Shown: piece by piece, positions 51,763-60,556 of the stretch
Position numbering within the stretch: the first letter of the stretch is position 1
How the letters are laid out: every line of letters starts with the position of its first letter
Assembly (NCBI RefSeq): GCF_001693515.2
Contig: NZ_CP042968.1
Location: forward strand, 6,262,001-6,326,000
Direction: 5' to 3'
Length of the DNA: 64,000 nucleotides
Source: Bradyrhizobium paxllaeri
GTDB lineage: Bacteria > Pseudomonadota > Alphaproteobacteria > Rhizobiales > Xanthobacteraceae
The notes under the pieces: generated by a model
The model's input: only the letters and a program-made list of their open reading frames with translations
Database searches by the model: none
What the model was told of the DNA's origin: nothing
Made by a program: the position numbers and the translations under genes

Positions 51763-52095
51763 CTAACCACGAGCCGTCGGCGCCTCGTGCTCAGGGTGGA
51801 TCGCGCTCGGGAGCGTTCGCGGCCTGCCTGCCGGCAGCAGCATCGTCTGCGCCGTGAGCAGCCAGGGCATCCACATAAATCGTGTGGCCTGCACCCAAAA
51901 CGAGAAAGGGTTAGCTGCCTCGAACAAGGACCCGAGCGCTTCGAAGGATGGTGTTGCCCGCAAGTTGATCGACATCTGCTCCCAATCACCATTCGGCGAT
52001 TGCCGGTGAATGATGTCGATGTCGAGGCCGGGCAAACGAGCGCTTGCTCTTGTGGCATCGATATCGCTGTCTGGAGTGTGCGTCCGCTCAGGCAT
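51763..52095 (-). CDS. conserved-type hypothetical protein
   Basis: A 110-residue protein. The middle, LPGLDIDIIHRQSPNGDWEQ followed by SINLRATPSFEALGSLFEAA and NPFSFWVQATRFMWMPWLL, looks like a real folded helical protein with an amphipathic, Trp-rich segment. I recall similar hypothetical proteins in rhizobia but cannot name a family. No signal peptide or catalytic motif is seen. It is separated from the SAM hydrolase gene by about 235 bases and from the OxyR fragment by about 220 bases, neither holding a clear feature. Confidence 0.6.
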   Translation of the reverse strand: MPERTHTPDSDIDATRASARLPGLDIDIIHRQSPNGDWEQMSINLRATPSFEALGSLFEAANPFSFWVQATRFMWMPWLLTAQTMLLPAGRPRTLPSAIHPEHEAPTARG

Positions 52096-52314
52096 CGGCC
52101 TTTACCATCTCCGTGCACCGATTCCGTCACGCTGGGCACCTACCCACCACGACCGGCTTGTTGATTATCGCTCATTATTCCCGGCAATGAAAGCTCGGAG
52201 ACTTGCAGCCACGACGATGGCCGCACGTTGCGGAAGGACGGAACCCCACCTCCTGTCTTGCATGTTCGCAAGCTGCGAGAATCTTGAACGGCCCCGTTGG
52301 TTGAATCAGCACCA

Positions 52315-52716
52315 CTAGATTTCCATTCGTCGAGCGGTGCGTTCGTGGCGGATACATTGTGGCCAGGCGGGTGCGTTCAGCGCGTTCTTCACCATCTGAC
52401 CAAGCGCCAGGAAGTCGGCCTTGCGTGGAGACGTCCGGCGCCACGCCAGCCCGATACTGCGGCCGGGTTGTGGTTCGACAAAGCGAAGGAGCTTCACTCG
52501 CTCGTCGCGCAACTCGGCATCGGCCGCGACTTCTGGAACTAGCGTGGCGCCGTATCCGCTTGCCACCATCTGCATGACGGTTGCAAGGCTCGTTGCACTG
52601 AGGCTCGAGGCCACGTTCCAACGCCCCTTTGCACAATAATCGAGCGCCTGATCCCGCAGACAATGGCCTTCTTCCAGCAGAATAAGCTTTCGCTTCTTCA
52701 CCTCGCAGGGCGTCAC
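52315..52716 (-). pseudogene. C-terminal fragment of an OxyR-type LysR regulator
   Basis: A 133-codon frame matching only the second half of the effector domain of OxyR: LILLEEGHCLRDQALDYC (containing the redox Cys region), SLATVMQMVASGYGATLVPE, and LLRFVEPQPGRSIGLAWRRT. The N-terminal winged helix and the first effector half are absent: the bases upstream (52717-52860) contain stops in the needed frame and no LysR-like sequence. It is therefore a truncated relic that cannot bind DNA. It may have been created by a deletion or insertion in the 52.7-53.2 kb gap. Confidence 0.75.
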
Positions 52717-53211
52717 GCGCGCGCCAACCTACGCCCTGCCATCACGGCATCGGCCAATTCGTCATCACACCTGCCATCGCCTCAATCTTTCGTCTTCGTT
52801 CGCCGCGTACGGTCATGAGGCGCGCGCCTCTTACCGCCAGCTCGCTGTCGCAATTCCCCGACAGTCGCGGCCTTGCGGCACTTCCAGGATTAAGACGTTT
52901 AAGGGCGATTTTTTTCCCACCGGGAGGGGTATTATTTGCGAGCAGCCGCCATTCGACTACCGCACACTTGCGCCTGTTCTGCGCACCCTGACGGCACTTA
53001 TGCTTCGCGCCAGGCGAAATTAGAAACTCTCAAAATTGACGAAACAAACGACCGCGCTGGATTATTGCGCTGGCGGCGCCGCACGAAGTACTGTTCGCAC
53101 CGGCCGCGAAGGTGGCCGGGACGTCCGGAGCGGCCCTTGGGCTCGGCGCAGACGATGACGGCGAACCCAAACGATATGCACGTGACCGGCGGGCATCCCA
53201 CGCATGATGGC
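52717..53211. other. 495-base stretch without a convincing gene
   Basis: This lies upstream (with respect to the minus strand) of the OxyR fragment and should hold its missing start, but I see no LysR-like sequence on either strand. One forward frame (52936-53271) has no recognisable features. An AT-richer patch lies near 52905-52935. No repeat that would mark a mobile element was found. Confidence 0.4.
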
Positions 53212-53517
53212 TTATGCCCGCCCGACAGCCTGCATGACACGCAGATCAGCAGAGGGAACGGCTTCCATTGACGCAGCCAGTGCGGCCTGCAGAACCGCGA
53301 TGTCCGTACGCCGATTTGGCTGCCAGCCGCAGGGACAAACGCCATCAGAGCGATGCTGATCAGCGACTTCCTTGTAGACGGCCCCGAGCGCGGACGCGGC
53401 GAGCTTCATCACCGTCATAGGCGGAAGCTGACTGCTCCGGAGAACATCGCAGAACGCAGTCATGATGGACCGATGCATTTCAGCGCCGGCAGATCCGCTG
53501 TCAGTATCTGGCTGCAT
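53212..53517 (-). CDS. conserved-type hypothetical protein, 101 residues
   Basis: A small soluble protein with balanced composition: MTAFCDVLRSSQLPPMTVMK in the N-terminal half, then AASALGAVYKEVADQHRSDG, VCPCGWQPN and LRVMQAVGRA at the C-terminus. The CPC motif could bind metal or be redox-active, but only two of its Cys are clear. I do not recognise a family with a known function. ATG 53517 is preceded by AGAGGA. It stands alone on the minus strand next to the OxyR relic. Confidence 0.55.
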   Translation of the reverse strand: MQPDTDSGSAGAEMHRSIMTAFCDVLRSSQLPPMTVMKLAASALGAVYKEVADQHRSDGVCPCGWQPNRRTDIAVLQAALAASMEAVPSADLRVMQAVGRA

Positions 53518-53882
53518 CACGGCTCGCGTCCTCTTCTTCGGTTACGCCACGCCCAGGACGGTTACGCCCTGATGCAGCCGCCATCAAGCCATCGCGTGCT
53601 CATAGCAATTTGAAACATTCGAAATCTGGAAGCCCGCGTGCTTTGCCGTTACGTGTCACCTCTTTAGAAAGCCTCCAAGTCCAGTCCTGTTTTGCTGGAC
53701 GGACGGCGCTTCTGCCGGCGGCGACAGCATGAATCGTGCCGGCGGCAAGACGCCCCTGATCACGAGGGTAACATCAAGGGCGATCCGGACACCGCGGCGC
53801 TTGGGAATACGATGGCGTCTCTTGTCAATACGCAGATAAGCGCGTGTCTCGCTACTCAGGCTGCGCCATTCGCACGCCAGAT
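53518..53882. other. 365-base stretch without a convincing gene
   Basis: Between the hypothetical gene and the end of the polyol dehydrogenase gene. A forward frame at 53692-53892 has no domain or ribosome site and runs into the opposite-strand dehydrogenase. I see nothing else here. Confidence 0.4.
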
Positions 53883-54899
53883 CTACGGATAGATAATCGC
53901 CTTGATGATGCCGTCGCGGCGGGCGACCTGCTGCTCGAACGCTGCCGGCGCTTGCTCGAGCGAGAAGCGATGCGTGGCCAGCGGGGAAAGCTTGACGCGA
54001 CCGCTCTGCGTTAGCGCAATTGCGCGCGGATAAACCTCCGGCATGCGGCGGGAGAATTTGGTCGACAGTCCCTTGCGGCGCGATTCCGCGCCGCTCAGGA
54101 CGTATTGATTGTTCTCGGGAATGCCGACGATGACGAGACGGCCGCCGATGCGGGCACAGCGCGCCGCGTGCTCGAAACCGTGCGAGGAGTCGGTCGCCTC
54201 AATCACGAGGTCGGCGCCACGGCCCTCGGTCGCGTCCGCGACCTCGTCATGGCTGCGGCAGGCAACGTCGGCGCCGAGATCGCAGGCCAGCGCGGTGCGC
54301 TCATCCACCGGGTCGATGGCGACGATCTTGCCGGCGCCAGTCAACCGCGCCAGTTGCACCAGCAGCAGTCCCACCGGTCCGCAACCGAGCACGGCGACGG
54401 TTTCCATCAGTCGCGGCCGCGCGAGGTCCATGGCATGGATCGCAACCCCGAGCGTCTCCAGGATCGCCGCGGCGGCCGGATCGATGTTGTCGGGCACGAC
54501 ATGCACGGCGGATTTCGGCACGCAGACGAACTCGGCCATGGCGCCGTTGTTCGGCGCGTAGCCGAGAAAGCGCACGTTCGGGCACAAATTGGTGTGGCCA
54601 CGGTGACACCATTCGCAACGGCCGCAGGAAATCGCAGGATCCACCGCCATCAGCGCATCGGCCGGCAACCCTGCCCGTCGCGCGGTGTCGGGGGTCAGCG
54701 TGCCGGAAAACTCATGGCCGAGGACGAACGGATTGATCCGGGTCGGGCCGGTGGTGCCGCCTTCAAGATAGGAATGCAGATCACTGCCGCACACGCCGAC
54801 GGCCTTGACCCGCACGATCACCTCGTCTGCCGCAGGTGTCGGCGCCGGGATTTCGGTGACGCGGATGTCGCGAATGTCGTGGAGAACCGCTGCGCGCAT
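53883..54899 (-). CDS. zinc-dependent medium-chain polyol dehydrogenase
   Basis: A 338-residue MDR-family enzyme. The catalytic zinc Cys is in GVCGSDLHS and its His-Glu in LGHEFSG; the structural zinc loop is CGRCEWCHRGHTNLC with four Cys. The NAD site is VAVLGCGPVGLLLVQLA, followed by IVAIDP, so NAD is preferred. It resembles sorbitol/xylitol/galactitol dehydrogenases. It lies at the end of the transport operon, with a 106-base gap before it containing a copy of the operator-like dyad, so it can probably be transcribed separately. It would oxidise a polyol to a ketose ahead of the kinase. Confidence 0.9.
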   Translation of the reverse strand: MRAAVLHDIRDIRVTEIPAPTPAADEVIVRVKAVGVCGSDLHSYLEGGTTGPTRINPFVLGHEFSGTLTPDTARRAGLPADALMAVDPAISCGRCEWCHRGHTNLCPNVRFLGYAPNNGAMAEFVCVPKSAVHVVPDNIDPAAAAILETLGVAIHAMDLARPRLMETVAVLGCGPVGLLLVQLARLTGAGKIVAIDPVDERTALACDLGADVACRSHDEVADATEGRGADLVIEATDSSHGFEHAARCARIGGRLVIVGIPENNQYVLSGAESRRKGLSTKFSRRMPEVYPRAIALTQSGRVKLSPLATHRFSLEQAPAAFEQQVARRDGIIKAIIYP

Positions 54900-54959
54900 G
54901 TCCTAGCCCTGATCCCTGATTGTTTTCCGACGGTGCCACCGGCAAGTGACGGAGAATAT

Positions 54960-54989
54960 ACATATGTCTTTTTATGATTACAAATGTTC
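54960..54989. promoter_or_regulatory. operator-like dyad, copy 2 (before the dehydrogenase gene)
   Basis: ACATATGT (54960-54967) and ACAAATGT (54980-54987), an imperfect inverted repeat with centres 20 bases apart. The 30-base unit matches the reverse complement of 63940-63969 at 24 of 30 positions by direct comparison. It starts 61 bases before the dehydrogenase ATG on the minus strand, in the gap after the kinase stop. The SorC-type regulator encoded in the same operon is the likely ligand. Confidence 0.7.
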
Positions 54990-55005
54990 TAGCTGGTCAA
55001 AAAGC

Positions 55006-56463
55006 TCAGGAACCTGGCATTTTTGCATAGTGCTGCCGGAAGATCTCGCGCCGCTCCTGCAAGCCGGCACGGGATGCGGCGTCAGGCTCAAGCGTAACCG
55101 TGGCGCTCGGCTCGGCCTCCCCGATCAACGCGCCTCCGCTGGCTTGCCGTGCCAGCCGCGCGGCGCCGAGCGCGGGCCCGAGCGGTGCAAGCGGCGGCAG
55201 CAGCAAGGGGCGGTCGATTACGGTCGCGATCAGTCTTCCCCAGAAACGGCTGCGCGCCCCGCCGCCAACCAGCGCGATTGTATCAATGGCTGCGCCCGCT
55301 TTCGTCAGCGCATCGTGGCAATCGGCCATCGCAAAGGCGACGCCTTCTAGTACCGCGCGGCCAATATGCAGCGGGCCCGCCGCGGCGCGCAGGTTCGACA
55401 GCGTGGCGCTGGCGAGCGGATCATCATGCGGGGTTCGTTCGCCGCCGAGATAGGGTGAGAAAACCGGTATCTCCGCCGGCGAAAGATTTGCGGCCTCGAT
55501 CTCGGCGAGGAACCGTTCGATCGACGCGACGCCGAGAATGCCTGCGATCCATGCCAGCGCGCTGGCAGCGCTGAGAACGCAACCATGCTGGCCGAACAGC
55601 TCGGGCACGGCGTGCCGATGGGTGTGCATGCCCTGGCCACGCGCAGGCACGAAGCGGTCATTGGCGACGAAATAGACGCCCGACGTGCCGAGGCTGATGA
55701 AGGCGTCGCCTGCCCGAACCACGCCGGCACCGATCGCGCCCGCCATGTTGTCGCCCGCGCCACCGGCGACCGGAAGATGCGCCCGCAAGCCGAAGCGTTG
55801 CGCCAGCTCCGGCCGCAGCGTGCCGCCAACCGCGCCACTCTCGACCAGCGCCGGCAGGACGTCGACGGTGATGCCGCACGCATCGGCAAGCCGCGGCGAC
55901 CACACGCCGGCCCGCGTGTCCATCAACAGCGTCGCGGAGGCGTCCGCCCGATCGGAGATCGCATCGCCGGTAAGGCACAGACGCACATAATCCTTGGTCA
56001 GCAGAATATGCCGCGTGCGGCCTGTCGCATCGGGCTCGTGACGCGCCAGCCAGAGGATTTTCGGCGCAGAGAAGCCCGGCATCGGCCGTGCGCCGGCAAG
56101 ACCGGCGAAATCCGTCACCGTGGCATCAAGCTCGGCACATTCGGCGGCCGCGCGCCCGTCATTCCATAACGGCGCCGGCCGGATCGGCCGGCCGGCCGCA
56201 TCGATCAGTGCAACGCCTAGCATTTGACCTGATAGCCCGAGCGCTGCGACGCCGGACATCAGTTTTGGATGGTCGGCCGCGAGGCGGTCGAGCACAGCGG
56301 CCGCCGCCGCCCACCATGCGTCCGGATGCTGCTCCGACCATAGCGGTTGTGGGCGATCGATCGAAAGCGGCGCTTCCGCCGCGGCCTGCTCGCGATCCTC
56401 TGCGTCGACGATGATCGCCTTGACAGCGGAGGTGCCGATGTCGAGCCCGAGAAACAGGCTCAC
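55006..56463 (-). CDS. xylB: FGGY-family carbohydrate kinase (xylulokinase-like)
   Basis: A 485-residue kinase. FLGLDIGTSAVKAIIVDAED at the start is the phosphate-binding fold, LGLSGQMLGVALIDAAGRPI holds the substrate segment typical of xylulokinases, GGAGDNMAGAIGAG has the catalytic Asp and GGGARSRFWGRLIATVI is the C-terminal ATP segment. It probably phosphorylates the ketose made by the adjacent dehydrogenase. Its GTG/ATG-region start overlaps the regulator stop by four bases. D-xylulose is the textbook substrate, but other pentuloses or hexuloses are possible. Confidence 0.9.
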   Translation of the reverse strand: MSLFLGLDIGTSAVKAIIVDAEDREQAAAEAPLSIDRPQPLWSEQHPDAWWAAAAAVLDRLAADHPKLMSGVAALGLSGQMLGVALIDAAGRPIRPAPLWNDGRAAAECAELDATVTDFAGLAGARPMPGFSAPKILWLARHEPDATGRTRHILLTKDYVRLCLTGDAISDRADASATLLMDTRAGVWSPRLADACGITVDVLPALVESGAVGGTLRPELAQRFGLRAHLPVAGGAGDNMAGAIGAGVVRAGDAFISLGTSGVYFVANDRFVPARGQGMHTHRHAVPELFGQHGCVLSAASALAWIAGILGVASIERFLAEIEAANLSPAEIPVFSPYLGGERTPHDDPLASATLSNLRAAAGPLHIGRAVLEGVAFAMADCHDALTKAGAAIDTIALVGGGARSRFWGRLIATVIDRPLLLPPLAPLGPALGAARLARQASGGALIGEAEPSATVTLEPDAASRAGLQERREIFRQHYAKMPGS

Positions 56464-57407
56464 CGCTGCTTGCCGATCAGCTTGAGCGCGCCAGCCGCGG
56501 CCTTCTCGTCCGTCACCAGCACCTTGCCGATCCGGCCGAGCAGCGCCGCCGCGATGACCGGCGCCTTGTTGGTTCCGCCCGCGATCAGCATCACGGTCGG
56601 CGCCCGCGCGAGTTTCTCGATCGGCAACGCGATCGCGCGCGCGTTGATGCCGTGGTTGATCTGCCGACCGGACTGATCGAGGTACTGCCCCAGCACGTCA
56701 CCGACGGCGCCGGCCGCGCGCAATTCCTCGATACCGACGTCGGGCGGCAGTCCGTGCCGAACCAGCAGCGAGCGCGGCGAGAGGTCGCCCATGCTGAGCA
56801 GCGCGAGATCGATCCGGTCGACGCGGTCTAACACTTCCGCGTAGACTTCCTGCGCCATGAAAGTGTCGCGTGAACGCCGGCTGCTGGCATAGATCGGGGC
56901 TGCCAGGTAGCTGCATTTTGCGTGCAACCGGCGCGCCAGTTCGCCCGCGATCTCGAAGGTGTTGAGCTCGAGCCCGCGCGAAAGCCCGCCCATCATCGAG
57001 ACGATCCAGAGATCCGGATATTCCGCGGGCGTGACATGACGGATGGTTTCGCGCAAGGTCGCGCCCCAGCCGATGCCGACGGTGCGCGGACGCTTCTCTT
57101 CCAGGAATTTCGACAGATAGGCCCCCGCCGCCATGCCGATCAGGCTGGCGACCAGTTCGGGGTTTTCCGGACTCGGGATCACCACGGCATCGTCGAGCCC
57201 GCATTGCTGACGCAACTGATGTTCGAGCTCGGTGCAGTTTGCGAAGGCCGAATTGAGCCGGATGCTGACGATGCCGCTATGCCGCGCCTCCGAGAGCATG
57301 CGGTTGACGCGCGCACGCGTCAGTCCGAGCCGCTCGCCGATCTCGGCCTGGGTCAGGTTTTCCATGTAATAGAGCCAGGCGACCCGCAGGATGGTCTGGT
57401 CACTCAC
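56460..57407 (-). CDS. SorC/DeoR-type sugar-binding transcriptional regulator
   Basis: A 315-residue regulator. An N-terminal helix-turn-helix (about 10-55) has YYMENLTQAEIGERLGLTRA and RVNRMLSEAR; the rest is the SorC sugar-binding domain with GMAAGAYLSKFL, TVGIGWGATL, ALLSMGDLSP and MLIAGGTNKAPVIAAALLG. Such proteins bind phosphorylated sugars and control the transport and catabolism genes around them. It is embedded in the operon by ATGA overlaps on both sides. Two near-identical dyads in the operon (63940 and 54960) are good candidate binding sites. Confidence 0.92.
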   Translation of the reverse strand: MSDQTILRVAWLYYMENLTQAEIGERLGLTRARVNRMLSEARHSGIVSIRLNSAFANCTELEHQLRQQCGLDDAVVIPSPENPELVASLIGMAAGAYLSKFLEEKRPRTVGIGWGATLRETIRHVTPAEYPDLWIVSMMGGLSRGLELNTFEIAGELARRLHAKCSYLAAPIYASSRRSRDTFMAQEVYAEVLDRVDRIDLALLSMGDLSPRSLLVRHGLPPDVGIEELRAAGAVGDVLGQYLDQSGRQINHGINARAIALPIEKLARAPTVMLIAGGTNKAPVIAAALLGRIGKVLVTDEKAAAGALKLIGKQR

Positions 57408-58237
57408 AGCGCAATCTCCTGCAGCAGCCTCAAAAGCTCATCATGAATGTGACCATTTGAGGCGATCTTTTGCAAATCGTCAAACCGCGAATCGGCACCC
57501 GCAACCGTGGTCACGCGTCCGCCCGCCGCATGCACCAGCGGCATCGCGGCGGCGTGCGAGACGAGATCGGCCTTGACCGACACGAAGGCATCGAGCTGGC
57601 CCGTCGCGATCCATGTCATTTCGAGCGCGCCTGAGACCACGATGCGGACGCCGCGCACCGCCGAGCCGAGCCGTTCGATAATGGCCGCCGCCATCCGAAC
57701 TTCGTCGGGCTGATAATGCGAGGTCAGGATCACCGACACCACCGCGTCCGCAAGCGCGCGCGTGTCCGACACCCGCACCGGCTTACCATTCACGGTCGCA
57801 ACTGCGCCCCGCACGTAGCGGCCGCGGATGTCGGCCAGCGGCGACTCGATGAGGCCGACCAGCGCCTCGCCGCCATCATGGTAGGCGGCGCTCACCGAGA
57901 ACCACGGCAAACCGGTGGCGTAGTTTATGGTGCCGTCGAGCGGATCGACGATCCACCGCGACGCGCTTGCAGCGCCGCTAAAGCCCCGCTCCTCCGACAG
58001 GATCGTCGCCCCCGGCGTCAGCGCCTTCAGCCCGTCGATCACGACCCTTTCCGCGGCAAGATCGGCATCGGTGACGATGTCACGCAGCTCCTTGCGCGCC
58101 GTCGCGCGCGGCGCACGCTGCATCTCGACCAGCGTCGCGGCCGCTTTCGCCACCACCGGCTCGGCGCCGCGCATCAGCGCCATCAAATCAGTCTCAGCGG
58201 GCATCGGCATCAAACTCTGTTGGTGGAAACTGTTCAC
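57404..58237 (-). CDS. inositol monophosphatase family protein with altered metal site
   Basis: A 277-residue IMPase-fold phosphatase. Seen are IVTDADLAAE, ILSEERG (metal Glu) and WIVDPLDGTINYATG, the DPLDGT metal site. In the C-terminal motif, normally WDxAAG, the sequence is KADLVSHAAAMPLVHAAGG: Ser stands where the third metal Asp is expected. It might have reduced or altered activity. It is one base from the phosphatase gene and overlaps the regulator gene by four bases. In this operon it could dephosphorylate a polyol or inositol phosphate. Confidence 0.85.
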   Translation of the reverse strand: MNSFHQQSLMPMPAETDLMALMRGAEPVVAKAAATLVEMQRAPRATARKELRDIVTDADLAAERVVIDGLKALTPGATILSEERGFSGAASASRWIVDPLDGTINYATGLPWFSVSAAYHDGGEALVGLIESPLADIRGRYVRGAVATVNGKPVRVSDTRALADAVVSVILTSHYQPDEVRMAAAIIERLGSAVRGVRIVVSGALEMTWIATGQLDAFVSVKADLVSHAAAMPLVHAAGGRVTTVAGADSRFDDLQKIASNGHIHDELLRLLQEIAL

Positions 58238-58238
58238 T

Positions 58239-59789
58239 TCAGGCTGCCTTCACGCCGGCCACGCCATCCTCGACCACGAAGGTCGCGAGTCGGCGCACCG
58301 CGCTGCGCGCATCCTTGACGTCGTCAAGCGCCTCGAAATCGACCGTGCAGGATCGCGCATCGAGTTCCACGACGGCATAGCCGCGCTTTTCTCCGTTCGC
58401 ATAGACCAGGCCGGGATTGCCGGCGAGCGCATTGCGGATGCTGCTCTCGCCCGGCCCTTCCGAGGTGATCGAGGTGCCGACGAATTCGGCCGCGATGGTC
58501 GCCTCGCGCGACCGCGAAAAGTCGCGCTTGAGGTCGGTGGCAAAAAAGGCGTGGCGGTCGCCGCCGATGACGACGGGATTGCGCACCTTGTGCGTCATGA
58601 TCGAGTCGAGCAGGCGGCGGCGGGCATTGGGATATCCATCCCAGCCGTCCATCCAGAAGCGGTCACCACCCTCCGCATCTTTTCGCTTGGCCTCGGCCAT
58701 CAGCGTCTGCTGCGCCACGACAGTCCAGCGCCCCCTTCTGTCGCCCAACCGCGCATCAAACCATCGCTCCTGCGAAGCACCGAGCATGGTGCGCGCCTCC
58801 TCGGTTCGCTCCTCGCAATCCGCCACCGTCGTCGGACGCCCGCCCTTCACGCAGGCTGGTGCAGAGCGGTATTGCCGGTCGTCGAGCAGCAGCAGGTCCA
58901 GCATGTCGCCGAAACGATAATGCGCGTAGATGGTGGCGTCGGGTCCAACCGGACGCGCCGACGGCGGCAGCGGCATATGCTCGTAACGGGCCTGGTAGGC
59001 AGCGGCGCGGATCTTCAGGAACTGCTCCGGATCGCGCGTCGTGTAGGAGCGATCATTGGCGTAATCGTCGGCCACCTCGTGGTCGTCCCAGATCGACAGC
59101 CACGGAAAGGCGGCGTGTGCCGCCTGGAGATCGGCATCGGATTTGTAGAGCGCGTAGCGATTGCGAAACTCGGCAAGCGTCGTCGGTATGCCGACGCCGT
59201 GCTGACGCACGTGGCGCGTGCCCCAGGACTTCTCGTAGATGTAATCGCCGAGATGCACGACCAGGTCGAGATCGCGCGCAGCCATGTCGCGATACGCAGT
59301 GTAGTAGCCCTGCTCGTATTGCTGGCAGGAAGCGAACGCGAACCGGAACCGGTTGTTGCCATTGCCTGCTGCCGGCGCGGTGCGGGTGCGCCCGACCGGG
59401 CTCACCGCCGGGCCGGCGCGAAACCGGTACCAGTAGACGCGACCCGGGCGCAGCCCCTTCGCCTCGGCATGCACGGAATGCGCAAGCTCCGCAGTCGCGC
59501 GAACGACGCCCTTCGCGGCGATGCGCGCAAATCCTTCGTCCTCCGCAACCTGCCATTCGACCTCGACCGGCGAAGGCGGCATCCCGCCCTCCTCGAGCGG
59601 CCGCGGCGCGAGGCGCGTCCACAAGATGACGCTATCCTCGCGCGGGCAGCCGGACGCAACGCCGAGCGTGTATGGATCCGCATCGAATATCACCGGCGCA
59701 CCGCGCACGATTCCGAACGGCGACGCCACCGCGGCGCTGGCCAGCGAGCCCGCGAGGAACCGTCGGCGCGGCATCATGAGGCCGTTCAT
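58239..59789 (-). CDS. phoD: PhoD-type alkaline phosphatase, TAT-exported
   Basis: A 516-residue PhoD-family metallophosphatase/phosphodiesterase. The twin-arginine signal is PRRRFLAGSLASAAVASPFG. After an N-terminal beta domain with GVASGCPREDSVILWTRL come the metal motifs LGDYIYEKSWG, WDDHEVADDYAND and IGGDRHAFFATDL. ATG 59789 is chosen because it overlaps the diesterase stop by four bases; the frame is open far upstream but that is the neighbour's shadow. It acts outside the cytoplasm, releasing phosphate or an alcohol for the importer in the same operon. Confidence 0.92.
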   Translation of the reverse strand: MNGLMMPRRRFLAGSLASAAVASPFGIVRGAPVIFDADPYTLGVASGCPREDSVILWTRLAPRPLEEGGMPPSPVEVEWQVAEDEGFARIAAKGVVRATAELAHSVHAEAKGLRPGRVYWYRFRAGPAVSPVGRTRTAPAAGNGNNRFRFAFASCQQYEQGYYTAYRDMAARDLDLVVHLGDYIYEKSWGTRHVRQHGVGIPTTLAEFRNRYALYKSDADLQAAHAAFPWLSIWDDHEVADDYANDRSYTTRDPEQFLKIRAAAYQARYEHMPLPPSARPVGPDATIYAHYRFGDMLDLLLLDDRQYRSAPACVKGGRPTTVADCEERTEEARTMLGASQERWFDARLGDRRGRWTVVAQQTLMAEAKRKDAEGGDRFWMDGWDGYPNARRRLLDSIMTHKVRNPVVIGGDRHAFFATDLKRDFSRSREATIAAEFVGTSITSEGPGESSIRNALAGNPGLVYANGEKRGYAVVELDARSCTVDFEALDDVKDARSAVRRLATFVVEDGVAGVKAA

Positions 59790-60547
59790 GATGGCGCAGG
59801 CGCGGACATCATTCCGCGCCGGATATTCACGGCAAGATCCGGCCGGTCCGTGGTGATCTGCCGCACCGGCTGCGCCAGCCAGTGGGCGATCTCCTGCGGC
59901 TCGTTCGTCACCCAGGCGCCCAGCCGCTCGCGGCCAAGGACCTTGAGCGCCAGCGGCAGCGTCAGGGACAGCAGCGACTTCTCGACCGCCACGATGCAAT
60001 CCGGGATGATCGCAAGACGATCGAGCGCCGCCGAGATGCCCCCCATCATCTCCGCCGACCGGCGATCCAGCGAGACCAGCACCCGCGCCTGCGGGCACAG
60101 CCGCCGCACTGTCTCGATCGCACCGGGGACGAAGCAGGTGAGCACCGCGCGCCGCTCCAACCGGCGCCGCTTCACCGCATCGAGCACGCGCCCTTCGATG
60201 CCCGGATAGGGATTGCCGAAGGCGTCGGTCTTGATCTCGATGTGAAGCTCCAGCGGTGAGTCGCTGTACAGATCGAGTACGGCATCAAGCGTCGGAATGC
60301 ATTCTTCGCCGGCTTCGCGCAGGCGCGTGGCGGTCAATTGTTTCAGCGTGCGGACGCCGACCGGTCCAGCGTCATGGGTGGTGCGATCGAGCAGCGGATC
60401 GTGAATGACAACGAGCCCGCCGTCGACGCTCTGGTGAATGTCGAACTCGACCGCTTCGACGCCAAGTCCACATAGATTGCGGAAGCCGAGCAGGCTGTTC
60501 TCCGGCCAAAGGTCGCGGGCGCCGCGGTGTCCGGCAATGAAAACCAT
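59786..60547 (-). CDS. glycerophosphodiester phosphodiesterase
   Basis: A 253-residue GDPD TIM-barrel enzyme. The catalytic pair is in AGHRGARDLWPENSL and the metal site in VEFDIHQSVDGGLVVIHDPL; later ELHIEIKTD supplies the remaining acidic ligand. There is no signal peptide, so it is cytoplasmic, like UgpQ. It lies between the UgpE-like permease (nine bases away) and the PhoD gene (four-base overlap). It would cleave an imported glycerophosphodiester to glycerol-3-phosphate and an alcohol such as a polyol. Confidence 0.93.
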   Translation of the reverse strand: MVFIAGHRGARDLWPENSLLGFRNLCGLGVEAVEFDIHQSVDGGLVVIHDPLLDRTTHDAGPVGVRTLKQLTATRLREAGEECIPTLDAVLDLYSDSPLELHIEIKTDAFGNPYPGIEGRVLDAVKRRRLERRAVLTCFVPGAIETVRRLCPQARVLVSLDRRSAEMMGGISAALDRLAIIPDCIVAVEKSLLSLTLPLALKVLGRERLGAWVTNEPQEIAHWLAQPVRQITTDRPDLAVNIRRGMMSAPAPS

Positions 60548-60556
60548 GCTTCGTCC

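Noticed and set aside
53692..53892. 66-codon plus-strand frame
   Set aside because: No ribosome site, no domain and it runs into the opposite-strand dehydrogenase gene.
57927..60209. 760-codon open frame on the plus strand over the IMPase, PhoD and diesterase genes
   Set aside because: The opposite strand carries clear enzyme motifs throughout; this frame is Arg/Ser/Ala-rich with no recognisable fold.
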